Source: Anaerolineae bacterium (GTDB taxonomy: Bacteria > Chloroflexota > Anaerolineae > Aggregatilineales > Aggregatilineaceae). From it: DNA of 25,815 nt. Numbering within the stretch: position 1 is the first letter of the stretch; the number at the start of each line of letters is the position of its first letter. The notes below the pieces were generated by a model. It ran no database searches, was not told the origin of the DNA, and saw only the letters and a program-made list of their open reading frames with translations. The DNA lies in the NCBI GenBank assembly GCA_020848665.1, contig JADLHR010000235.1, positions 1 through 25,815 of the forward strand. Reading direction: 5' to 3'. A program made the translations under genes and the position numbers. Positions 8,910 to 17,340 of the stretch are shown one piece after another.

Positions 8910-9596
8910 TCAGCCACGGTTCGCTCTGGTCTGGCGCCGGTTCCAGACCACGATCTGATAGGGCCGCCACAGGTAGCCGATGGGCAGCGTGATGGCGTGG
9001 ATCAACCGCGTGAACGGCAGCAGCGCGAGAATCACGAAGCCGCCCGCGAAGTGCAGCTTGATCAGCCATGGCAGCGGAACGAGCGCCGTGATGTTCGGGT
9101 CAAGCCGGACCAGCGATGTGAGCCAGGGGGTAGCGGTGTGCAGATACCAGGTTGCACCCCAGCGGTAGAGCGAGGCCACCAGGAAACCCAGGATGACCTG
9201 CGCCAGCAGCGCGATCAGCAGCAGCCAGTCGCCCCGCGTCGTCACTGCGCGTATGCGCCGGAGCGCCAGCCGCCGCCAGATGAACAGCCCCAGCCCGACG
9301 ATCGACAGCAGCGCCAGGCCCAGGCCGGTGATCTCCAGCACGTAAAGCTGGAAGCGTCCGCCGAGCAGGCGCGCCCAGAGGCCGGGGAAAACTGTCGCGC
9401 CGAGATGCGCGAGCAGGATGATCAGGATGGCGTAGTGCCATGCGACCGATGCCCACGAGAGGATGCTGTTTTCGAGCAGCTGCGACGACAGGCTCGAATA
9501 GGTGAAGCGGTTGGTGCGCCAGCGCACGATCGTCATCACGATTGCCAGCGCCGCCGCCGTGTAAGGAAGTGCAATGAAAATCAGTTGGTCAATCAT
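8910..9596 (-). CDS. narI: Respiratory nitrate reductase gamma subunit (dihaem cytochrome b)
   Basis: The 228-residue protein has five predicted membrane helices, the normal size for NarI. Four histidines fit the two b-haem sites: His54 and His64 in one helix (WHYAILIILLAH) and His182 and His200 near the C terminus. The spacings of 10 and 18 equal those of E. coli NarI (56/66 and 187/205, from memory). NarI oxidises quinol and anchors NarGH to the membrane. It starts 21 bp after narJ with GGAG 6 nt upstream of the ATG. Nothing looks damaged. Confidence 0.95.
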   Translation of the reverse strand: MIDQLIFIALPYTAAALAIVMTIVRWRTNRFTYSSLSSQLLENSILSWASVAWHYAILIILLAHLGATVFPGLWARLLGGRFQLYVLEITGLGLALLSIVGLGLFIWRRLALRRIRAVTTRGDWLLLIALLAQVILGFLVASLYRWGATWYLHTATPWLTSLVRLDPNITALVPLPWLIKLHFAGGFVILALLPFTRLIHAITLPIGYLWRPYQIVVWNRRQTRANRG

Positions 9597-9617
9597 ATCA
9601 CGCTCCGCCGCGCCTGG

Positions 9618-10118
9618 TTAAGCGCGGAACACCGCCAGAATCGCCTGCATCGCGTCGCGGTATGGATTGCCCTCAAGCTGGTCGATCATCCGCCGCAGGG
9701 CGGGTGCCAGCCCTTCGACCACCAGGTCTTCGTCAGAGGTGTGCGCCAGATAGCGCAGCACCGCGCCTAGGTGATCGGGCAGCTCTGGCCCCACGCTGCA
9801 CCCGCTCGCGCGGAAGCGCGCGCTCAGAGCCGCCAGGAATTCGCCGCGCTTGTAGGTTTCGCCGAACAACTGGAAGCCGATATATGGAAAGCATACCGGC
9901 CGCATATCGAAGGTCGCGGTGTACAGCTCTTCCTGCGCGACCAGCGGCGTCGTCTCCACGAAAGCAGCAAATGGCTTCATGGCCCGCGCCGCGCCCGGAT
10001 GCTGCGCTTTCAGCGCGGCAACACATTCTCGTGCCTGGCCGGGCAGGGCCGGCGTCGGATACTCGATTGTCTGCGCTAGCAGCTCGTAGACCCGCTCGAT
10101 CGTGTGCGTGCTCGCCAT
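9618..10118 (-). CDS. narJ: Nitrate reductase assembly chaperone NarJ
   Basis: The 166-residue soluble, helical protein is of the NarJ/TorD-like family. The conserved block of GFQLFGETYKRGEF, followed by a PELPDHL motif and the VLRYLA helix, identifies it. NarJ binds apo-NarG and allows insertion of the molybdenum cofactor and Fe-S cluster before membrane attachment; it is not part of the final enzyme. Its ATG overlaps the narH stop by one base (TAATG), and its SD (AGGAG) lies inside the end of narH, so translation is probably coupled. It is shorter than E. coli NarJ (about 236 residues). Confidence 0.93.
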   Translation of the reverse strand: MASTHTIERVYELLAQTIEYPTPALPGQARECVAALKAQHPGAARAMKPFAAFVETTPLVAQEELYTATFDMRPVCFPYIGFQLFGETYKRGEFLAALSARFRASGCSVGPELPDHLGAVLRYLAHTSDEDLVVEGLAPALRRMIDQLEGNPYRDAMQAILAVFRA

Positions 10119-11629
10119 TATTCTCCTCGCTTGGCTTCGCGCTCGAAGCCGAAGCCCGCTTCGGCCTTGTGTGTGAACGGGTCCTGGAGCGCCTCGATGT
10201 TCACTTCGCGCGCCAGCGGCGGGATGACAAAGCGCTGCTCGAAGGTCGGCATGGAGGTCATCTCGTAGATCGCCTGCGCCTCGGCGGCGGTCAGACCGGC
10301 GGCGGCGAGCGCCTGCCGGGCCGATTCATCCAGCTCGCCGGAGGCGTTCTGAGCGCGGCGATAGAGGCGCACCGCGATCAGCCTGCGATAAACCTGCGCG
10401 ACCTCGTCTTCGTTGCCTGCCGAAAAGAGGCGCGCCATATAACGCATCGGCAAGCGCGCCTGGTCAAGCGTACCGAAGTAATCATTTTCGCTGTTGTTGC
10501 CGCGTGTCACCTCAACGCGCCCGTTATTGGCGACTGCCTGGATCGGCAGCATCGGGGGGACGTAGAACAGCATCGGCACCGTGCGAAACTCTGGGTGTAG
10601 CGGCAGCGCCAGCTTCCACGCCTTGACGAACTGGTACACCGGCGAGTTCTGCGCGGCCTCGATCATCGCGTCGGGCACACCGTTAGCGCGGGCAGCGGCG
10701 ATCACCGCCGGGTCGAAGGGGTCCACGATGATCGCGCGCTGCGCTTCGACCAGGTCATGGTCCTCGGCGGCGGCAGCCTGCTGAATCCGGTCGGCGTCGT
10801 AGAGCAGCACACCCAGATAGCGGATACGCCCCACGCATGTATGGAAGCACGCGGGCGCCTGTCCCGTCTCCAGCCGGGGATAGCACAGGATGCACTTCTC
10901 GGATTTGCCAGTGGACCAGTTGTAGTAGACCTTTTTGTACGGGCAGCCGGTGACGCACATGCGCCAGCCCCGGCACCTGTCCTGATTGACCAGCACAATA
11001 CCGTCTTCGCCGCGCTTGTAGATCGCGCCAGTCGGGCAGGCCGCGACGCAGCCCGCGTTCAGGCAGTGGTTGCAGATGCGCGGCAGATAGAAGAACACCA
11101 GTCGCTCGACCTCGAACATCATCTGGCGCTCGTCGTCGCTCATGCCGTCGAGGTTGGGATCGTTGGCGGCATAGACCGCCGAGCCGCTCAGATCATCGTC
11201 CCAGTTAGGGCCGCGCTGGATCTCGATCGGCTCACCCGTGATCATCGAGATGGGCCGCGCGGTCGGCTGGTCGTCGCCTTCTGGCGCGCTGGTAAGGTGC
11301 TCGTACTGGTAGGTCCACGGCTCGTAGTAGTCCTCAAGCCTGGGCAAATGCGGGTTGTAGAAGATGTTGCCCAGCGTGCCCAAGCGCCCGTTCATCCTGA
11401 GCGAGAGCCGGTCGCTGCCGGGTTTTTTCTCCCAGCCGCCGCGATACTTCGCCTGATCTTCCCACTGGACCGGGTAGCCGGTACCGGGCTTGGTCTCGAC
11501 ATTGTTCCACCACATGTATTCCGCGCCCTTGCGGTCGGTCCAGATGTTCTTGCACGCGATGCTGCATGTGTGGCAGCCAATGCATTTGTCCAGGTGAAAC
11601 ACCATCGAGACTTGCGCTCGAATATTCAT
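10118..11629 (-). CDS. narH: Respiratory nitrate reductase beta subunit (Fe-S protein)
   Basis: The 503-residue electron-transfer subunit carries four cysteine groups: C16/C19/C22/C26, C186/C189/C194/C198, C219/C225/C229 and C246/C249/C261/C265. In the third group a tryptophan (W222, in CRGWRMC) replaces a cysteine. That is the known NarH hallmark for one 3Fe-4S and three 4Fe-4S clusters. It passes electrons from NarI haem to NarG. It starts 19 bp after narG and has GAGGG just upstream of its ATG. All ligands expected for the family are present. Confidence 0.97.
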   Translation of the reverse strand: MNIRAQVSMVFHLDKCIGCHTCSIACKNIWTDRKGAEYMWWNNVETKPGTGYPVQWEDQAKYRGGWEKKPGSDRLSLRMNGRLGTLGNIFYNPHLPRLEDYYEPWTYQYEHLTSAPEGDDQPTARPISMITGEPIEIQRGPNWDDDLSGSAVYAANDPNLDGMSDDERQMMFEVERLVFFYLPRICNHCLNAGCVAACPTGAIYKRGEDGIVLVNQDRCRGWRMCVTGCPYKKVYYNWSTGKSEKCILCYPRLETGQAPACFHTCVGRIRYLGVLLYDADRIQQAAAAEDHDLVEAQRAIIVDPFDPAVIAAARANGVPDAMIEAAQNSPVYQFVKAWKLALPLHPEFRTVPMLFYVPPMLPIQAVANNGRVEVTRGNNSENDYFGTLDQARLPMRYMARLFSAGNEDEVAQVYRRLIAVRLYRRAQNASGELDESARQALAAAGLTAAEAQAIYEMTSMPTFEQRFVIPPLAREVNIEALQDPFTHKAEAGFGFEREAKRGE

Positions 11630-11648
11630 GATATGCCCTCTTTGGCGC

Positions 11649-14600
11649 TTACCAGCGCGGCTCGCCTTCCAACTTGCGCACCAGCACGAAGGTATCGCGG
11701 TTGACCCCGGTCGGTCCCCAATAGTTGAAGTCGTAGGTGAACTGGCCGTAGCCGCCGACCATCAGATTCGGTTTCAGGCGCGTGCGTGTCAGGCTGTTGT
11801 GCGCGCCAGCGCGCCGCCCGCCACGTATCGGAGATTTGGGAACGGACAGCGTGCGCTCGGTGGCGTGATAGATCATGCACACGCCGCGCGGAAGGCGCGC
11901 TGTGACGATCGCCCGCGTGACCACCACACCGTGATCGTTGAAGACCTCGACCCAGTCGTTGTCCTCGACGCCGATCGTGAGCGCGTCGTCGAGACTCATC
12001 CAGAACGGGTCCACCCCACGCGAGAGTGTCCGCATGCGCAGGTTGTCCGAGTAGGTGCTGTGAATCTGCCATTTGCCATGCGGCGTCAGGTAGTTGAGCA
12101 TGATTGACCCCTTGACGGCCTCGGTGCGCACAATGTCGCCGTGCGCCTGCGGGTCGATCTTGGGCTTGTAGGTCGGCAGGTGCTCGCCGAAGGCGATATA
12201 CCCCTCGTGGTCGAGGTAGAACTGCTGGCGACCGGTCACCGTGCGCCACGGCACCAGCCGCTCGACATTCTGGCAAAAGGACGAATAGGTACGTCCCTGA
12301 TTGACGATGCCGCTCCAGATCGGGCTGGTCAGCACGCGGCGCGGCTGGCGCACCAGATCATCGAATGTCATGCGGATGCCGCGCGTCTTCTCGGCCAGGT
12401 CCGCCAGCGGCAGGCCGACTTTGACCTCCTCCGCCTGGAAGGCCCGATAGGCGCTCTCGCCGTTAGTTTCCGGAGCCAGCCACAGGATGGCGTTGGCCGC
12501 GTCCCGCGCGTCGGCCAGCGAGGGATAGCACATGCCATTCCAGTTCACGGATGGACGGTTCTCACATAGCTCGTCATAGAAGTCCGCGACCGACCACTGC
12601 ACGCCGTGCATTCTCAGGCCGTTGTTGCGGATGTTGGGACCGAGCGAGATGTAGCGGTTGTAGAGATTGGCGTAGTCGCGCTCCACCACCACGAAATTCG
12701 GCATGGTCTTGCCGGGGATCGGCGCGCACTCACCCGCCGCCCAGTCCCTGGCGTCCGGCTGGGCGATCTCGGCAGGCGTATCGTGTTGCAGCGGCGCGGC
12801 GACCAGGTCGCGCATCGGGCGCGGGAAGTGCGGGGGCGCGAGGTCACTGATCTTCTGAGCTAGCGCCTTGAAGATGTCCCAGTCGCTGCGCGATTCCCAG
12901 CATGGCGGGACGACTTCCGACAGCGGGTGGATATACGAGTGGAGATCGGTCGAGTTCAGGTCGTCCTTCTCGTACCACGTCGCGGCGGGCAGGATGATAT
13001 CCGAGTACAGCGCCGAGGTGTCCATGCGGAAGTTGAGATCGACCACGAGGTCGAGCTTGCCTTCGGGCGCGTCGCCCAGGCCGGAAACATCCTCCGCGAT
13101 CGCGTTGCTGTGTGTGCCGAGATAGTGCTTGAGAAAGTACTCGTGCCCCTTGGCGCTCGCTTGCAGCGCGTTGCCGCGCCAGATAAACCAGGTGCGCGGC
13201 CAGTTTTCCGGTGCATCCGGATCGTCTACCGCAAAGCGCAGCGCGCCGCTCTGTAACTGCTCGACGATCCACTGCTTGATCGCTTCCGGCGTGGTGGCGC
13301 CGGCGGCTTCCGCTTCGCGCACCACCTCCAGCGAATTGCGGTTGAACTGCGGGTAGAACGGCAGCCAGCCAGAGCGCACCGCCCGGCGCTGAATATCAAT
13401 CGTGTGCCCGTGCGCCAGCGGATTTTCGCTGTCCGCCACCTGCACCATGGTGTCGAAGTCACCCTCGTAGCGCCACTGGTCAGAATGGACGTAATGGAAT
13501 GACGGGGCGTTTTGAAGGCGGGGTGGGGCGGCCCAGTCGAGCGCCATTGCGACAGGCAGCCAGGCCGATATCGGCGCCAGCTTTTCCTGCCCGACGTAGT
13601 GATTCAGCCCGCCGCCATTGCGCCCGACGCAGCCGGTCAGCATCAGCGCGCCAATCGCGGCCCGATAAATGAGATTGTTGTGATACCAGTGGTTGACGCC
13701 CGCGCCGATGATGATCGAGCACTGCCCTTGCGTGCGCGCGGCGGTGGTAGCCCACTCGCGCGCGAACTGGATCACCGTCTGACGGTCGATGCCGGTGAAG
13801 CGTTCCTGCCAGGCGGGGGTATACGCCCCGTCCTCGTCGTCGTAGTCGTGCGGGTAGTCGCCCGGCAGACCGCGCGCCACGCCGAACTGCGCCATCAGTA
13901 GGTCATAGATCGTGGCGACCCGAACCGGGCCGTCCACCGTCTCGACCACGCGCACGGGCACGCCGCGCGTGTGCGTCCGGTCGAACGCGAACTCGTCAAA
14001 CGCGACCAGCTCAACGCCATCGTGCGCTTCGAGCAGCGTCAGCGCCGGTTCAATCTCGGCCCCGTCGTGCCCGTCCTTCAGATCGAGATTCCACTGGCCT
14101 TTGCGGTCCTGCCAGCGAAAGCCGATCGTGCCCTGGGGCAGCCTGATCGCGCCCGTCGTCGCGTCGAACACCAGAAATTTCGTCTCGGCGTTCTCAGCAT
14201 CCTGGTACTGCGCGAGCTGGCTGGCACGCAGCAAGCGTCCGGGGCGGTAGTGTTCGCCCTGCTGGTCCAGCACGACCAGGAACGGGCTGTCAGTGTAGCG
14301 TTTGACGTAATCGAGGAAATACGGCGTTGGCTGCTCGACGTGGAACTCTTTGAGGATGGCGTGGTCAACCGCCATCCAGAACGCGCCATCCTGTCCGGCG
14401 TTGACCGGCACCCACCAGTCGGCGTGTTTGGCGGCCTGGCTGAAGTCTGGCGAGAAGACGACGTGCTTGCTGCCGTTGGCGCGCGCCTCGGAGAGAAAGT
14501 GCGCGTCGGGCGTGCGCGTCATGGCGGGGTTGGACCCCATCACCGCGATAAATTTGCTGTTGAACCAGTCGGCGCTCTCGGCAACGTCGGTCTGCTCGCC

Positions 14601-15245
14601 CCAAACCTCAGGCGAGGCCGGGGGCAGGTCGCAGTACCAGTCGTAAAAGCTCAGCACCGTGCCGCCGAGAAGCTGCAAGAAGCGCGCGCCGGAGGCGTAC
14701 GACAACATCGACATCGCCGGGATGGGCGAGAAGCCGATCACTCGGTCCGGCCCGTAGGTCTTGCTGGTGTACAGCGTCGAGGCAGTGGCGATCTCCAGCG
14801 CCTCGTCCCAGCTGATGCGGCGGAAGCCGCCTTTGCCACGCGCGCGCTGGTAGCGGCGGCGGCGCTCAGGGTCGGCCATGATGCTCGCCCACGCGGCGAC
14901 CGGGTCGCTGTGTTTGGCCCGCGCCTCGCGCCAGAGATCGAGCAGCGCGCCGCGCCCGTAGGGGTATTTGATGCGAATGGGGCTGTAGATGTACCACGAG
15001 AAGCTGATCCCGCGCTGGCAGCCACGCGGCTCGTAGGGGGGCACATCTGCGCTCAGCTTGGGATAATCTGTCGCCTGCATCTCCCAGGTGACGATTCCAT
15101 CCTTGACATAGACGTTCCACGAGCAGCCGCCGGTGCAATTCACCCCGTGCGTGCTGCGCACAACCTTGTCGTGCTGCCAGCGGTTGCGGTACAGCTCTTC
15201 CCACTGGCGCGATTCAGGATTAACGATCTCAGTAACCCAGCCCAT
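11649..15245 (-). CDS. narG: Respiratory nitrate reductase alpha subunit (molybdopterin)
   Basis: The 1198-residue catalytic subunit reduces nitrate to nitrite at a Mo-bis-MGD centre. The N-terminal Fe-S (FS0) ligands are His33, Cys37, Cys41 and Cys76, with the H-x3-C-x3-C-x34-C spacing of NarG. Asp206 in YCDLP sits where the Mo-ligating Asp of E. coli NarG is expected by constant offset. The region containing [10 protein letters not shown] and [14 protein letters not shown] is typical of the family. I place the start at the ATG at 15245 (MGWVTEI), 7 bp after the dihaem cytochrome stop with GGAG upstream; an earlier in-frame start would overlap that gene and adds non-homologous sequence. No twin-arginine signal is visible, so a cytoplasmic active site is likely. 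The reverse reaction (nitrite oxidation) is a less likely alternative. Confidence 0.97.
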   Translation of the reverse strand: MGWVTEIVNPESRQWEELYRNRWQHDKVVRSTHGVNCTGGCSWNVYVKDGIVTWEMQATDYPKLSADVPPYEPRGCQRGISFSWYIYSPIRIKYPYGRGALLDLWREARAKHSDPVAAWASIMADPERRRRYQRARGKGGFRRISWDEALEIATASTLYTSKTYGPDRVIGFSPIPAMSMLSYASGARFLQLLGGTVLSFYDWYCDLPPASPEVWGEQTDVAESADWFNSKFIAVMGSNPAMTRTPDAHFLSEARANGSKHVVFSPDFSQAAKHADWWVPVNAGQDGAFWMAVDHAILKEFHVEQPTPYFLDYVKRYTDSPFLVVLDQQGEHYRPGRLLRASQLAQYQDAENAETKFLVFDATTGAIRLPQGTIGFRWQDRKGQWNLDLKDGHDGAEIEPALTLLEAHDGVELVAFDEFAFDRTHTRGVPVRVVETVDGPVRVATIYDLLMAQFGVARGLPGDYPHDYDDEDGAYTPAWQERFTGIDRQTVIQFAREWATTAARTQGQCSIIIGAGVNHWYHNNLIYRAAIGALMLTGCVGRNGGGLNHYVGQEKLAPISAWLPVAMALDWAAPPRLQNAPSFHYVHSDQWRYEGDFDTMVQVADSENPLAHGHTIDIQRRAVRSGWLPFYPQFNRNSLEVVREAEAAGATTPEAIKQWIVEQLQSGALRFAVDDPDAPENWPRTWFIWRGNALQASAKGHEYFLKHYLGTHSNAIAEDVSGLGDAPEGKLDLVVDLNFRMDTSALYSDIILPAATWYEKDDLNSTDLHSYIHPLSEVVPPCWESRSDWDIFKALAQKISDLAPPHFPRPMRDLVAAPLQHDTPAEIAQPDARDWAAGECAPIPGKTMPNFVVVERDYANLYNRYISLGPNIRNNGLRMHGVQWSVADFYDELCENRPSVNWNGMCYPSLADARDAANAILWLAPETNGESAYRAFQAEEVKVGLPLADLAEKTRGIRMTFDDLVRQPRRVLTSPIWSGIVNQGRTYSSFCQNVERLVPWRTVTGRQQFYLDHEGYIAFGEHLPTYKPKIDPQAHGDIVRTEAVKGSIMLNYLTPHGKWQIHSTYSDNLRMRTLSRGVDPFWMSLDDALTIGVEDNDWVEVFNDHGVVVTRAIVTARLPRGVCMIYHATERTLSVPKSPIRGGRRAGAHNSLTRTRLKPNLMVGGYGQFTYDFNYWGPTGVNRDTFVLVRKLEGEPRW

Positions 15246-15252
15246 AAGTTTT

Positions 15253-16143
15253 CTACTCCGTTTTCGAAGACCCGATGCGCCGGGCAAGCGGCAAACGGCG
15301 ATGGTGCGGCAGGCGGCGCTGCCACAGGAACAGCCCAACTACCAGCACGTCCATCGCACCGAACGCGAGCAGGTAGACGACCAGACTGCGCAGATCGCGA
15401 TTCGGCGCGGCCTGGATTTGCGTCTGCGCGAGGTACGCGGCGAGATCGGCCTGCTCCTGAGGTGACAGCGGCCGGTTCTGATAGATCGGCACCATCGATG
15501 GGAAGGCGATGGTGTTGAGCGTCCCGCGCAGGCCCGCTTCGCCGCCATAACGCTGCACGACCTGCGTCAGGTCCGGGCCGAGAATCCCGCCACCGGGCGC
15601 GCCGAGGTCCCGCGTGTCGTGACACGCGATGCACGCCGGGCCGCCGCCGGCCAGCTCTTGCGTGCCAGTAAACAGCGCTCTCCCCTCTTGTGGACGGCCC
15701 ACCACCACCGCCTGCTCGCTTTGCGGCGCGGGATGCGCGGCCACTGCGACCCCCAGATAAACCAGCAGCGCGTCGATCTCTGTCAGCGAAAGGTTCTGGT
15801 TGGGCATGACGACGCCGTTGTGCTGCGCCACCAGTTCCAGCGCAATCGGGTCGCCCTGGGCGATCATCACGTCCGGCCCAGCCAGCCAGTGCTCCAGCCA
15901 GTCAGGATCGCGCTTGTCGGCGACCCCCAGCAGGTCCGGCCCGGCGAGGTCACCCCCGCCGATTGTGTGACAGCCCGTGCAGTACTTCTGAAACAGCGCC
16001 TCGCCCTCCTCGGCGGTCTGCCCAGGGGGCGTCGCATGCGCAGCCTGCGCAGGCACCAGCAACAGCCCCAGGAGCAATCCCAGGAACAGCAGGCCGGGCG
16101 CCAGCCAGCGCCAAGATATGTTCATAACAGGTCCGCGTCTCAT
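15253..16143 (-). CDS. Membrane-anchored dihaem cytochrome c, NarC-like
   Basis: The 296-residue protein has an N-terminal signal or anchor (about residues 14-35), a first cytochrome c domain with CTGCH (55-59), a second with CIACH (171-175), and a C-terminal membrane helix (about 255-275) followed by a basic tail. Methionines in VVMPNQN and FPSMVP are likely axial ligands. It faces the outside and is tethered to the membrane. Its ATG overlaps the previous gene's stop (ATGA), and narG begins 7 bp after its own stop. A dihaem cytochrome as first respiratory gene of a nar operon matches the narC position in Thermus thermophilus, where NarC is needed for nitrate reductase function. Homology to NarC itself is inferred from position and architecture. 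Confidence 0.9.
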   Translation of the reverse strand: MRRGPVMNISWRWLAPGLLFLGLLLGLLLVPAQAAHATPPGQTAEEGEALFQKYCTGCHTIGGGDLAGPDLLGVADKRDPDWLEHWLAGPDVMIAQGDPIALELVAQHNGVVMPNQNLSLTEIDALLVYLGVAVAAHPAPQSEQAVVVGRPQEGRALFTGTQELAGGGPACIACHDTRDLGAPGGGILGPDLTQVVQRYGGEAGLRGTLNTIAFPSMVPIYQNRPLSPQEQADLAAYLAQTQIQAAPNRDLRSLVVYLLAFGAMDVLVVGLFLWQRRLPHHRRLPLARRIGSSKTE

Positions 16144-16526
16144 GGTTCGGAACTCGCTTCCTCCTTGCCCGCGCCACGCACTGGCAGACTGCGAATCATG
16201 CTGAGCAAGTCGCCCATGTTTGCCGGCAGCGTGCGCGAGGTATAAACGCGCACGGAGTTACCGGCGGATAGACCAATCTGCGCAATCGGCAGATCGGGGA
16301 ACGCTTGCAGCAGCTCCACCAACAGCGCCTTTGCCGCCGCGTCGTCGGCATCCTGCCCGGCGACCAGGACCAGGTCCGGCGCATGCTGCGCCAGATCGGC
16401 GCTGCGAAACCCCTCCAACGGGAGTGGCCCGATCAACTTTACGCCCTCTGTGCCGCGCAGCAGCCGCACCAGCCCTTCGCTGAGCAGCGAATGCGTGCTT
16501 AGCAGCACGATACAGTGCGTCCTCAT
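16140..16526 (-). CDS. Solitary receiver-like protein lacking DNA-binding domain
   Basis: The 128-residue product resembles a response-regulator receiver domain in its layout: a hydrophobic strand (IVLLSTHSLLSEGLVRLL), a second strand (VKLIGPLP), then APDLVLVAGQD and a further strand-helix pair. The acidic pair normally found after strand 1 reads STH, and no aspartate sits at the usual phosphorylation site after strand 3 (VLVAG), so phosphotransfer looks unlikely. There is no helix-turn-helix C terminus. It is the first gene of the nar unit and is translationally coupled to the cytochrome gene. AAGGA lies upstream of the ATG. Possible roles are an adaptor or decoy for the neighbouring NarX/NarL-like pair, or assembly. 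The receiver fold is inferred from pattern. Confidence 0.6.
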   Translation of the reverse strand: MRTHCIVLLSTHSLLSEGLVRLLRGTEGVKLIGPLPLEGFRSADLAQHAPDLVLVAGQDADDAAAKALLVELLQAFPDLPIAQIGLSAGNSVRVYTSRTLPANMGDLLSMIRSLPVRGAGKEEASSEP

Positions 16527-16595
16527 AAGCTTCTGTCCTTAAGCACAACTTCAGTTTATGAATTTTCGGCGCGGCGCGTAACGTTCGCGGGTGTG

Positions 16596-16621
16596 AAAAA
16601 AGAGCGACCTGCGGGCCGCTC
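16596..16621 (-). terminator. Strong intrinsic terminator after the response regulator
   Basis: On the minus strand, an 8-bp stem (arms 16614-16621 and 16602-16609, one G-U pair) with a 4-nt loop is followed directly by six T residues (16596-16601). It lies 49 bp after the response-regulator stop. It separates the regulator unit from the nar operon, so the operon should have its own promoter within 16527-16595. I could not identify that promoter confidently, and no FNR-like TTGAT-N4-ATCAA site is visible. Confidence 0.85.
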
Positions 16622-16670
16622 CCTGGCGCGGAAGAACTAGTTCTGTGACTTTTTAGGGGAGAACCGCGCG

Positions 16671-17333
16671 CTACAGCAGGCCCTTGCGGCGCGCATAGCG
16701 GGCGGCCTCGTAGCGGGTGTTGACGTGCAGCTTGCTCAGGATGCTCCGCATATGGCTTTTGACAGTGTACAGGCTGACGCCGAGCGCCTCGGCGATCTCT
16801 TTGTCGGCCGCGCCGGTGGCAACCTGGGTAAGCACTTCCTGCTCGCGAAAAGTCAGCGTTTCGACCGGATCGCCGGCTTGCTGAGGTGCGGCGCGGCTTA
16901 GCCGCCGGAACTCGTCCAGCATATGCCCTGCGATGACCGGCGTGATCGCCGCCTCGCCGCGCATCGCTCCGCGCACCAGGTCCAGCAGCGTCTCAGAGCG
17001 CACGTCTTTCAGAAGATACCCCTGCGCCCCGCTGCGGATCGCCTCGAACAGTCTTTCTTCGTCATTGTGCACGGTCAGCACCACGATCACGGTGTCGGGC
17101 AGCGCCTCTTTGATCTGCTGGGTGGCTTCCAGGCCGTTCCCGCCCGGCATGCTGATGTCGATCAGGACCAGGTCAGGCCGGAGCTGTTTCGCCTTGACCA
17201 GCGCTTCCAGCCCATCGTCCGCTTCGCCCACGACCGTCATGTCCGGCTGCGCGTTCACGATGCTCGCCAGCCCTTCACGAAACAGCACGTGATCGTCGGC
17301 CAGAAGGATGCGAATGGGTTGCTCGTCTTTCAT
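16671..17333 (-). CDS. NarL/FixJ-type response regulator
   Basis: The 220-residue protein has a complete receiver domain: acidic pocket D13-D14, phosphoacceptor D59 in LIDISMP, a LTVH segment and K109-region LLKD. A linker follows, then a LuxR/NarL-type helix-turn-helix at about 155-215 (LTFREQEVL ... DKEIAEALGVSLYTVKSH). Phosphorylation by the adjacent kinase should allow DNA binding. It starts 7 bp after the kinase stop, so the two form one unit. Position next to nar genes and a NarX-like kinase make nitrate/nitrite control the likely job. The gene symbol is withheld because orthology to E. coli NarL is not shown. Confidence 0.93.
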   Translation of the reverse strand: MKDEQPIRILLADDHVLFREGLASIVNAQPDMTVVGEADDGLEALVKAKQLRPDLVLIDISMPGGNGLEATQQIKEALPDTVIVVLTVHNDEERLFEAIRSGAQGYLLKDVRSETLLDLVRGAMRGEAAITPVIAGHMLDEFRRLSRAAPQQAGDPVETLTFREQEVLTQVATGAADKEIAEALGVSLYTVKSHMRSILSKLHVNTRYEAARYARRKGLL

Positions 17334-17340
17334 GCTGCTC

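Noticed and set aside
8910..15245. Reading narGHJI as a nitrite oxidoreductase (nxr)
   Set aside because: The presence of narJ and a four-histidine NarI, the absence of a twin-arginine signal and the NarX/NarL-like regulators fit nitrate reduction better. Direction cannot be proved from sequence.
15246..15338. Upstream N-terminal extension of narG
   Set aside because: The added 31 residues lie within the dihaem cytochrome gene and are not like NarG. The ATG at 15245 has an SD and normal spacing.
13971..15518. 515-codon plus-strand open frame opposite narG and the cytochrome
   Set aside because: narG and the cytochrome have complete cofactor motifs on the other strand; this frame has none.
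16527..16595. Nar operon promoter (TTACGC, 17 bp, TAAACT on the minus strand)
   Set aside because: The -35 match is poor, and no FNR or NarL site supports it, so I did not annotate it.
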